A stretch of DNA of 28,240 bases from a virus. The position numbers and the translations under genes were made by a program. Where the stretch lies: positions 1 to 28,240 of the IMG/VR virus record IMGVR_UViG_3300037042_000547, one strand, 5' to 3'. How positions within the stretch are numbered: position 1 is the stretch's first letter; each line of letters starts with the position of its first letter. Positions 1-4,585 of the stretch are shown piece after piece. The notes under the pieces were generated by a model that was not told the origin of the DNA, made no database searches, and was given only the letters and a program-made list of their open reading frames with translations.

Positions 1-33
1 CTCTGCCTCTTCTTTGATTCTTGCTTTGTTCAT
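1..33 (-). CDS. Start of a leftward gene cut by the window edge
   Basis: A minus-strand ATG at 33-31 is preceded by a GGGGAG Shine-Dalgarno sequence about 6 bases upstream. Eleven codons are visible (MNKARIKEEAE) before the window ends. The gene is co-directional with the rest of the leftward block and lies just beyond the end of the proposed gene cassette. Nothing can be said about its function. Confidence 0.55.
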   Translation of the reverse strand, partial: MNKARIKEEAE

Positions 34-83
34 TTCACTCTCCCCTTGCTCGGATAGCGGTGTTCAACGCCTACCAATGAGCG

Positions 84-488
84 TTATGCCTCACTGTCAC
101 CCATCTCGCGCAGCCCCTGCACGATGTGAAGCGCCAGCGTCATGTACTCGCCCACTTGGTCGGCGTCGGGCTGGCCGTCGCGATAGCCCCGGATGCCCTC
201 CAGCGTGTCGCAGCCGCTGCATGAGCCGTAGCTCACTTTCACATACCAGTACCGGCTTGGCTGGTAGCCCTGTGCGCCGATCACATAGACATGCGTGCCC
301 TGGTGGCCGCCATCGTCAATCTCGTGAATGCGCTCCGGGTCGGGCTTGTCGTACGCGTCGCTGGCGTCGGCCAGCATATGCACCACGGCCCGCACCACTT
401 CCTTGTAGTCGTCTGGGTGCTTGGCGGTGAACTTCTCCCGCATCGCGTGCAGGTTCGCAAACCAAGATTTTGTGAATGCTTCAATCAT
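84..488 (-). CDS. Hypothetical cassette-borne protein, 134 aa
   Basis: This is a soluble, acidic protein of 134 residues. I do not assign a function. Visible traits are an N-terminal helical part (residues 1-50), a central segment with HVYVIG, and a Cys pair in YGSCSGCDTLEGI, followed by a helical C-terminus. The start at 488 is supported by GGAG 8 bases upstream. The stop codon TAA (86-84) lies inside the core site at the proposed cassette boundary, and the ORF fills most of the 521-bp cassette. Cassette genes usually point towards attC with their 3' end; this one is reversed but matches the direction of the leftward phage operon, so it can be read from phage transcription with its own ribosome binding site. 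Similar proteins of the GSCSGCD type occur, as far as I recall, in other phages, so a phage origin of the gene is also possible. Confidence 0.75.
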   Translation of the reverse strand: MIEAFTKSWFANLHAMREKFTAKHPDDYKEVVRAVVHMLADASDAYDKPDPERIHEIDDGGHQGTHVYVIGAQGYQPSRYWYVKVSYGSCSGCDTLEGIRGYRDGQPDADQVGEYMTLALHIVQGLREMGDSEA

Positions 489-604
489 CTCTGTTCTCCA
501 CCATCGTGAGGCATAACTATCGGTTCAAGCGAAGAGCCAACAGCGGCCACCGCTTGCGCGTCTTCATACTTGGTCACGGCTGTTGTCTCCCGCTTAACCT
601 GGCG
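84..604 (+). mobile_element. Integron-type gene cassette (521 bp) with a reversed gene
   Basis: The proposed cassette runs from T84 to G604, the positions expected from cleavage between G and TT in the two core sites GTTATGC (83-89) and GTTAGGC (604-610). It contains one minus-strand ORF (84-488) and an attC-type site (511-610). The first bases GTTATGCCTCAC (83-94) are the exact reverse complement of GTGAGGCATAAC (506-517), which ends in the R'' box. In known cassettes, R'' pairs with the core site re-formed when the cassette closes into a circle, so this match defines both ends. Removing 84-604 re-joins a 7-bp inverted repeat, ACGCCTA (67-73) and TAGGCGT (606-612), as expected for an empty site. 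No integrase gene is in the window, so insertion would have needed a host integron integrase. The anatomy is read directly from the sequence; mobility is inferred. Confidence 0.7.
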
Positions 605-610
605 TTAGGC
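511..610 (+). other. attC recombination site (integron cassette 3' end)
   Basis: The boxes occur in attC order: R'' GCATAAC (511-517), 5-nt spacer TATCG, L'' GTTCAAGCG (523-531), central region, L' CGCTTAAC (591-598), 5-nt spacer CTGGC, R' GTTAGGC (604-610, fits GTTRRRY). L'' and L' pair except for one extra base (C526, an extrahelical G on the bottom strand), the feature that sets attC polarity. It points to the plus strand as top strand. The two spacers do not pair, as expected for the unpaired central spacer. The stem continues inward through CAACAGC (538-544) and GCTGTTG (579-585) to a variable loop. The total of 100 bp lies inside the known size range. R'' does not match R' at 604-610 but matches the core at 83-89 exactly, as cassette circularisation predicts. 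Confidence 0.75.
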
Positions 611-844
611 GTCATTGCCCCTTGCTCTGATGGCCGAACTCACATCGTTCTTAGCCATCTTGAGAATCCATGCTGCGACCTTCGCACACGCCTCACGCTC
701 GGCAGCGGCGGCACGTTCTTCTATAAGCGCGACGAAGCGTTCCAATTCATCTTGCGTGATCGTCCAGAAGTCGTTTTTCCAAGCGTCCACTTTGTTTTTG
801 TCGCAAGCGGATCGCATGGCTCTGATAATTTCATCGCGTGTCAT
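605..844 (-). CDS. Hypothetical small phage protein, 79 aa
   Basis: This is a short charged protein, mostly helical by eye, with an Ala/Glu-rich segment EERAAAAEREACAK typical of small phage early proteins of unknown role. I chose the ATG at 844 over the upstream one at 877 because AAAGGA lies 5-6 bases before it. The stop TAA (607-605) is part of the R' core GTTAGGC at the cassette junction. In the predicted empty site this gene would be followed by a short hairpin and then, about 70 nt on, by the gene starting at 33. Confidence 0.65.
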   Translation of the reverse strand: MTRDEIIRAMRSACDKNKVDAWKNDFWTITQDELERFVALIEERAAAAEREACAKVAAWILKMAKNDVSSAIRARGNDA

Positions 845-914
845 TTGATTCCTTTCATTGACCCATTTCCCGAGCATGCGTGTATTCGCGTTACCTCTCG
901 CCCACGGTGTTTAA

Positions 915-955
915 GCCCGCACCAGATGTAGAAAGATCAGGGGCCTGGTGCGGGC
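915..955 (-). terminator. Hairpin downstream of the ssDNA-binding protein gene
   Basis: A perfect 11-bp inverted repeat, GCCCGCACCAG (915-925) and CTGGTGCGGGC (945-955), has a 19-nt loop and lies 65 nt past the stop of the ssDNA-binding gene in the leftward direction. It is followed by TTAAAC only, so a U-tract is weak. It may be an intrinsic terminator, an RNA-stabilising hairpin or a protein-binding site. The rest of the 845-1019 gap holds nothing I recognise. Confidence 0.4.
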
Positions 956-1019
956 CGATGCAAGGGCTTTTTGTCGAGCAGGGTCCGACTCAACGCAGGG
1001 ATGGCGAGACCCTCACATA

Positions 1020-1586
1020 TCAGACGAAGTCGTTATCAGCGGGCTCGAGCTCGTCGAACTCGTCGGCCTGGGCCGGGCGGCCACCGCCGAACGCCTCGCC
1101 GTCGCGCACAAACTGAATGCCGCGGAGCGTAGCGTTCACGCGCTTGCCGTAGGCGTTGTCCTGGGCCCAGATCTCGATCGAGGCATTGACGTAGCAGCCA
1201 GCGTAGATCTTGCCGTCGCGCTCAGTCAGGGGCTGGCGCTGGCCGTCGACAACGGTGGGGCGGGCATTGGCCTTCGAGCTGGCGGCGATGAACCAGTTGC
1301 CTTCGAAGCCGTCATAGTTGGCTTTCTCGTCGCCATTGCGCAGGGCAACCTTGCCAGCGCCACGCAGGGCCTTGAGGTTGACGTCGGCCTTAGCGGCCCA
1401 CTTGTCTTTGGCGACCGACTCGATGACCTTGTTTAGGTCATCGAGCTGGGGGTCATCGCCTTCGATGATGAACGTGGCGCCAAAGCGCGGGTCGCCTTCG
1501 CCGTTGACCGAGCTGGCCTCGAAGACGTTGGGAAATGCCAGGCGCACGTTCTTGAGCATTGCGCGGCCGATGGGTTGGTTTGTCAT
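1020..1586 (-). CDS. Single-stranded DNA-binding protein, DUF2815 (Enc34-like)
   Basis: This 188-residue protein matches the phage ssDNA-binding family DUF2815, an OB-fold protein functionally like T7 gp2.5. Visible family traits are the N-terminal LKNVRLAFPNVFEA block, the middle segment ALRNGDEKANYDGFEGNWF, GKIYAGCYVNASIEIWA, and an acidic C-terminal tail with DEFDELEP and a final Phe-Val, as in SSBs that recruit partners through an acidic tail. The start at 1586 has GGAGA upstream. It lies 26 nt downstream of the DUF2800 nuclease gene in the same leftward operon. This pairing recurs in phages and points to replication or recombination on ssDNA. Family assignment is by motif recognition. 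Confidence 0.85.
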   Translation of the reverse strand: MTNQPIGRAMLKNVRLAFPNVFEASSVNGEGDPRFGATFIIEGDDPQLDDLNKVIESVAKDKWAAKADVNLKALRGAGKVALRNGDEKANYDGFEGNWFIAASSKANARPTVVDGQRQPLTERDGKIYAGCYVNASIEIWAQDNAYGKRVNATLRGIQFVRDGEAFGGGRPAQADEFDELEPADNDFV

Positions 1587-1612
1587 AGTAGGTTCTCCAG
1601 TGTGAAAGTAGG

Positions 1613-2857
1613 TTAGGCAACGAGGTCGAAGTCATCTGCAGCCGGCTTGACCTCGAGGGCCGGGCGAGAGTCGGATTCGGGCGCCACGCTGGGACTGCCC
1701 TCTTTTTGTGTAATCAGGTCTTTCAGAGTCGCCCACTGCCTGGGGCCGATGTCGCCAGCCTTGGCCAGCTTCTCAGCGGTGGTCGGGCTGATGACCTTCA
1801 TGTCGTAGGCTTTATCGACAGGCAAGCGCACGGTCTCGCGCAGGTACTTCTCGACCTCAGCGGACTGCGACCATGCGCGGTTGCCCTTCTTGCCGGCCAC
1901 CAGCTTGTAACCTGGCACGGGCTGCCCGTCGCTCAGGCGGCGGTGCACCTCGGCACGCACGGCCGAGCACCATGCTTCGATCATGTCGACCTTGGCGAGC
2001 GCGGCTGCCAGCCACTGGTCGTCGGATGCCTCGCTCACCGGTGCAGGCTCGAGAGCTGCGAACTCGTCGGGGCTGGCGGCAGTGGTGTCGGCCACGGCAG
2101 CAGCCACAGACTCGCGCAGCGCAGGGCATGTGGCCTTGGCCGGACAGAACTGGCACTGCTTCTCGCCGGGCACCAGGTTCTGCTGATGCCAGTCGGTGGC
2201 GCCCTCAGTGGCGTCCGGATAGGTGTGGTACGCCATCAGCACGCGCTTGGCGGCTGGTGCAGCGTGATCACGGGCCCAGGTACGCAGCTCGTCCACGCCC
2301 AGGTCGTGCTCTTTGATCCCGCCCGAGCGCGGCTGCACGATCACCAACCGGATGCGGTCGATGTCGGCGATGAGCTCGGCGATCTCCAGGCAGCCCAGGG
2401 CGTAGGCCTTGAGTTGTGATCCGTCTGGATCAACGTCGACACCGCGGCCAGTCTTGAGGTCGACCACGATCGCCTCGGAGCCCTTGATCACCAGGGCATC
2501 GGCCGTGCCAAAAGCCTGGTGCTCGAGCGGCAGATCCAGCCACTTCCCAAACTCGACGCGCTGCTCGATCAGCATCGTGCCGTCGGCGCCGGTCACGTCG
2601 CGGACGTAGTCGGTGTAGACCTTGGCGCAGTCGGCCATCTCCTCGTCGACCACATTGCCCAGGGGCATGGCCATGCCGATGAACTCAGCAGGCTGCTTGC
2701 CCATGGCAAGGCAGCGCTCGCTCAGGGTATGGCAGTCGGTGCCCCAGTCGGCATAGACGGAGCTGGTGCGAGGGGCGTCCGCAGCCAGCACAGCGCGGCC
2801 TGCGCAGGCGAAGATCGCGTCGAGCTGTGATGCTGAGAATATGCGGGCGTGCTGCAT
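1613..2857 (-). CDS. DUF2800 PD-(D/E)XK nuclease with a Cys cluster
   Basis: This 414-residue protein is a predicted phage exonuclease of the Cas4/AddB-like PD-(D/E)XK group. From the ATG at 2857, the catalytic signature is GTADALVIKG (Asp120) followed by IVVDLKTGRGV (Asp133, Lys135) and a QxxxY motif (Gln148, Tyr152). One Cys near the N-terminus (Cys18) and three in the C-terminal half (Cys235, Cys238, Cys244) form the pattern expected for an iron-sulfur cluster. A GTG at 2863 is an alternative start, but GGAG lies 7 bases before the ATG and only 1 base before the GTG. The start is 2 bases after the stop of the upstream gene, so translation is probably coupled. With the adjacent ssDNA-binding protein it could form a resection and annealing pair. 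The C-terminal 150 residues are less conserved. Confidence 0.85.
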   Translation of the reverse strand: MQHARIFSASQLDAIFACAGRAVLAADAPRTSSVYADWGTDCHTLSERCLAMGKQPAEFIGMAMPLGNVVDEEMADCAKVYTDYVRDVTGADGTMLIEQRVEFGKWLDLPLEHQAFGTADALVIKGSEAIVVDLKTGRGVDVDPDGSQLKAYALGCLEIAELIADIDRIRLVIVQPRSGGIKEHDLGVDELRTWARDHAAPAAKRVLMAYHTYPDATEGATDWHQQNLVPGEKQCQFCPAKATCPALRESVAAAVADTTAASPDEFAALEPAPVSEASDDQWLAAALAKVDMIEAWCSAVRAEVHRRLSDGQPVPGYKLVAGKKGNRAWSQSAEVEKYLRETVRLPVDKAYDMKVISPTTAEKLAKAGDIGPRQWATLKDLITQKEGSPSVAPESDSRPALEVKPAADDFDLVA

Positions 2858-2859
2858 GC

Positions 2860-3303
2860 TCACACTCCGAGAGCGGCGTTGACGGCGGCCAGGGCCTCGG
2901 CCCAGCGATCGGCGGGCATGACCTTGAACGACTCAAAGCCCATGTCCAGCGCGATCTGCTGGGTGCGTGATTTGTCGACCTTGTAGAGCGACAGCACAGC
3001 ACGCTGGAGCTGGGCGTAGTCGATCGTCGCGGGCTCAGCAGGAGCGGGCGCCAGGACTGGTGCGGGTGCAGCGACCGGGGCTGGGGCCTCCACGGGCGGC
3101 GCAGTAACTGGGGCCGGGGCAGCCACCGGCTCGACGACAGCCGTCGAGACCGTCGTCTTGGCTGCCCGTGCCGGCTTTGGGGCGGGCGCAGGGGCAGCAA
3201 CCGCCTCGGGTTCAGGGCCACCGACCAGGGCGCTGGCGGGGATCTCGAGCAGCGCCTGGCGGGCTGCCTCGATCGTTTTGAAATTGAGGGTGATCTGGAC
3301 CAT
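2860..3303 (-). CDS. Two-domain protein with a Pro/Ala linker, 147 aa
   Basis: This is an unassigned early protein. A short N-terminal part (VQITLNFKTIEAARQALLEI) could form a beta-alpha unit. It is joined by about 70 residues of Pro/Ala/Val repeats to a C-terminal helical domain of about 55 residues (YAQLQRAVLSLYKVDK to the end). The linker is likely flexible and exposed. An in-frame ATG at 3321 is rejected as start because AAAGGAG sits 6 bases before the ATG at 3303. It is the first gene of the operon that continues with the nuclease and ssDNA-binding protein, so a tethering or accessory role there is plausible but not shown. Confidence 0.75.
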   Translation of the reverse strand: MVQITLNFKTIEAARQALLEIPASALVGGPEPEAVAAPAPAPKPARAAKTTVSTAVVEPVAAPAPVTAPPVEAPAPVAAPAPVLAPAPAEPATIDYAQLQRAVLSLYKVDKSRTQQIALDMGFESFKVMPADRWAEALAAVNAALGV

Positions 3304-3334
3304 CGAATACTCCTTTAGCAAGTGGTGGGTGTGT

Positions 3335-3364
3335 AGTGTAGCGGATGCTACAGCTTACGGGCAA
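3335..3364 (-). promoter_or_regulatory. Leftward promoter and palindromic operator for the nuclease/SSB operon
   Basis: On the minus strand, TTGCCC (3364-3359) is followed after 18 bp by TACACT (3340-3335), a good -35/-10 pair upstream of the gene at 3303. The perfect palindrome TGTAGC-4 bp-GCTACA (3337-3352) covers the spacer and the -10. The same arrangement occurs at 4052-4081 with one mismatch. A repressor bound here would block the promoter. Confidence 0.6.
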
Positions 3365-3369
3365 AATTT

Positions 3370-3471
3370 TTACAGGGTCTGACCGCTTTGGGCCCAGTAC
3401 AGCAGGCCGGTGGCAATCAGCATGGCGATTCCGACCAGGCCCTGCAGCAGGAAGCGCAGCAGGGCTCTCAT
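3370..3471 (-). CDS. 33-residue single-span membrane peptide
   Basis: A short minus-strand ORF starts at ATG 3471-3469 and ends at TAA 3372-3370. It encodes MRALLRF, then about 18 hydrophobic residues (LLQGLVGIAMLIATGLLYW) and a short polar tail. Its start overlaps the stop of the preceding gene (TGATG), so it could be made by translational coupling. A Shine-Dalgarno sequence is not obvious. The charge pattern predicts one membrane span. It could be a small inhibitor or regulator peptide, but nothing identifies it. Confidence 0.5.
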   Translation of the reverse strand: MRALLRFLLQGLVGIAMLIATGLLYWAQSGQTL

Positions 3472-3656
3472 CAATAGTGGTGGCGGCTGCCGACGTAGTT
3501 GAAGTCGTCGAGCGGATCGGCCGGCTTCTCCAGCTTCTCGCGCAACTTCTTTGCCCGGGCCTGCAGCTCGGTCTTGCGGACGATCTTGGCCAGGGTGATG
3601 GGCTGGGCCGGCTGGCGTTGCGGCCAGGGGTGGTGCATGGGGTTGCTGAGGCTCAT
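3471..3656 (-). CDS. Small charged phage protein, 61 aa
   Basis: This is a hypothetical protein. A proline/histidine-rich N-terminus (NPMHHPWPQRQPAQP) is followed by a basic helix (KIVRKTELQARAKKLREKLEK). The reading frame is open upstream, but I place the start at 3656 because AAGGGA lies 5 bases before that ATG, while the upstream extension is rich in Arg, Ser and His and looks like non-coding translation. Its stop overlaps the start of the membrane peptide. Function unknown. Confidence 0.55.
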   Translation of the reverse strand: MSLSNPMHHPWPQRQPAQPITLAKIVRKTELQARAKKLREKLEKPADPLDDFNYVGSRHHY

Positions 3657-3683
3657 TGAATTCCCTTTCGGTGGTTGATGACG

Positions 3684-3774
3684 GTGGTCACTGCACTGCC
3701 GACCGCTTTGGCTCTCGGTGTACATCCGGCGGCTCCAGCGCGGTGGCTGATGTTGGCGGCAGTGCGGTGACCAC
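3684..3774. repeat. Long-armed inverted repeat in a gene-free gap
   Basis: GTGGTCACTGCACTGCC (3684-3700) and GGCAGTGCGGTGACCAC (3758-3774) are reverse complements with one mismatch in 17, separated by 57 nt. The arms could form a stem in RNA or be two binding sites. The gap 3657-3813 has no convincing ORF. It lacks integron-type core sites. Confidence 0.55.
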
Positions 3775-3780
3775 ACTCGC

Positions 3781-3802
3781 AAGCCCCCAGGTGAAGGGGC
3801 TT
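3781..3802 (-). terminator. GC hairpin after the 68-aa gene
   Basis: AAGCCCC (3781-3787) and GGGGCTT (3796-3802) form a perfect 7-bp stem with an 8-nt loop, 11 nt past the stop of the gene at 3814-4020. There is no U-tract after it in the leftward direction, so this is a weak terminator candidate or an RNA-stabilising structure. Confidence 0.35.
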
Positions 3803-3813
3803 AGCGGCTGGGG

Positions 3814-4020
3814 TCAAGCGGGCCGGGCGGCCTTCAGAACTTCGGTATCAACCCAGTCACAGATCTGATTGGCATACCAGCCGTTCTTTTGCATGCGACC
3901 TTTGGTCAGGCTTGCGAGGTGGCAGTAGGTGTTGCCGTCACGCTGAGCGCCGACACCGATGACGCGATAAACGTGGCCCATGTGAACGATGACCTTGTCG
4001 AGAAATGCTTGCTTGTCCAT
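3814..4020 (-). CDS. First gene of the leftward early block, 68 aa
   Basis: This is a small protein of unknown function: MDKQAFLDKVIVHMGHVYRVIGVG, then a beta-rich middle and QICDWVDTEVL at the end. The size and strand pattern suggest a small SH3- or beta-barrel-like fold, but this is only an impression. The start has GGAG 6 bases upstream. It is the first gene behind the operator-controlled leftward promoter at 4052-4081, so it should be among the first leftward products after release of repression. Confidence 0.7.
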   Translation of the reverse strand: MDKQAFLDKVIVHMGHVYRVIGVGAQRDGNTYCHLASLTKGRMQKNGWYANQICDWVDTEVLKAARPA

Positions 4021-4051
4021 GTCGTGCTCCAGTTGCGTTGTCGATGGCTAG

Positions 4052-4081
4052 ACTGTAGCACATGCTAAAACGATTGAGCAA
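4052..4081 (-). promoter_or_regulatory. Leftward early promoter with operator
   Basis: On the minus strand TTGCTC (4081-4076) and TACAGT (4057-4052) are 18 bp apart. Between and over them lies TTTAGCATGTGCTACA, which matches the palindrome at 3337-3352 in 13 of 16 positions. The same TGCTACAGTC decamer occurs at the rightward promoter 4166-4196, so all three promoters probably answer to one regulator. Confidence 0.6.
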
Positions 4082-4083
4082 TA

Positions 4084-4111
4084 AAAAGCCCCACTAAAAC
4101 GTAGGGCTTTT
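4084..4111. terminator. Bidirectional terminator-like hairpin between divergent promoters
   Basis: AAAAGCCC (4084-4091) and GGGCTTTT (4104-4111) form an 8-bp stem with a 12-nt loop and T-rich flanks in both directions; in the leftward direction GGGGCTTTTTATT is a classical ending. It lies upstream of the -35 boxes of both divergent promoters, so it is not at the end of any gene here. It may insulate the two transcription units. Confidence 0.5.
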
Positions 4112-4165
4112 ACCGCCGTTGCGAGTAGACGTTTTGCATCCGCATAGCCTGCGCGTTTTCAGCAA

Positions 4166-4196
4166 TTGACGCAAGAGCTTTACTGTCTGCTACAGT
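4166..4196 (+). promoter_or_regulatory. Rightward promoter for regulator and primase-helicase
   Basis: TTGACG (4166-4171) and TACAGT (4191-4196) are 19 bp apart. The -10 lies in the symmetric element ACTGT-5 bp-ACAGT (4182-4196). Aligned on the -10, TTTACTGTCTGCTACAGT resembles the operator of the leftward promoter. Predicted transcripts start about 29 nt before the regulator ATG. Confidence 0.55.
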
Positions 4197-4231
4197 CAAG
4201 CACTCCTGTATCAACTTTCGACGCAATCATC

Positions 4232-4582
4232 ATGTCTGACAAACCCCTGACCGCTCTCAAAGTCTGGATGTCCGCGGCCACTCCCGACGAGCAAGAACTA
4301 CTCGCCGATCGCATCGGCTCTTCGAGGGGCATGCTTTACCAGTACGCCGGCGGATTCCGAGAAGTCTCTGCACTGCGCGGTGGCCAGATCGAAACTGCCA
4401 CGAAAGCCATGGCAAAGGCATCAAAGGGCCGGTTGCCAGTGGTCTATCGCACCGACGTCGTTGAGGCGTGCCGGCAGTGCCAGTACGCGGCCAAGTGCTT
4501 GGGGCCCATTGCAGTGGCCAGCGAGTTCCCGATCGTCAGCGCTGAGATGATCGCCGAGACCGAGGGCGGCTCTGCCGACTGA
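4232..4582 (+). CDS. Small HTH-type transcriptional regulator, 116 aa
   Basis: This is a predicted DNA-binding regulator of the Cro/CII/YdaS-like type. The segment TPDEQELLADRIGSSRGMLYQYAGGFREVS (about residues 16-46) fits a helix-turn-helix with the recognition helix around SSRGMLYQYAGG. A C-terminal part has three clustered Cys in EACRQCQYAAKCLG, reminiscent of small phage regulators with a Cys motif. The ATG at 4232 is preferred to an upstream in-frame TTG at 4166, which coincides with the -35 box. No clear Shine-Dalgarno sequence precedes it. It sits directly behind the shared-operator promoter and 3 nt ahead of the primase-helicase, so it is the best candidate for the protein that binds the three operators. 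It could be a repressor or an activator. Confidence 0.7.
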   Translation: MSDKPLTALKVWMSAATPDEQELLADRIGSSRGMLYQYAGGFREVSALRGGQIETATKAMAKASKGRLPVVYRTDVVEACRQCQYAAKCLGPIAVASEFPIVSAEMIAETEGGSAD

Positions 4583-4585
4583 CGG

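Noticed and set aside
50-90. A full second attC site at the left cassette border
   Set aside because: The core GTTATGC is present and AACGC/GCGTT can pair, but L boxes, spacers and size do not fit; it is better explained as the insertion target.
605-1019. A second integron cassette to the right of the attC site
   Set aside because: I looked for a partner of TTAGGCGTCA and for another GTTCAAGC-type L box up to 1019 and found none, so only one cassette is supported.
4166-4231. Longer start (TTG 4166) for the regulator
   Set aside because: The TTG is part of the predicted -35 box and would put the promoter inside the gene; the ATG at 4232 gives a normal regulator N-terminus.
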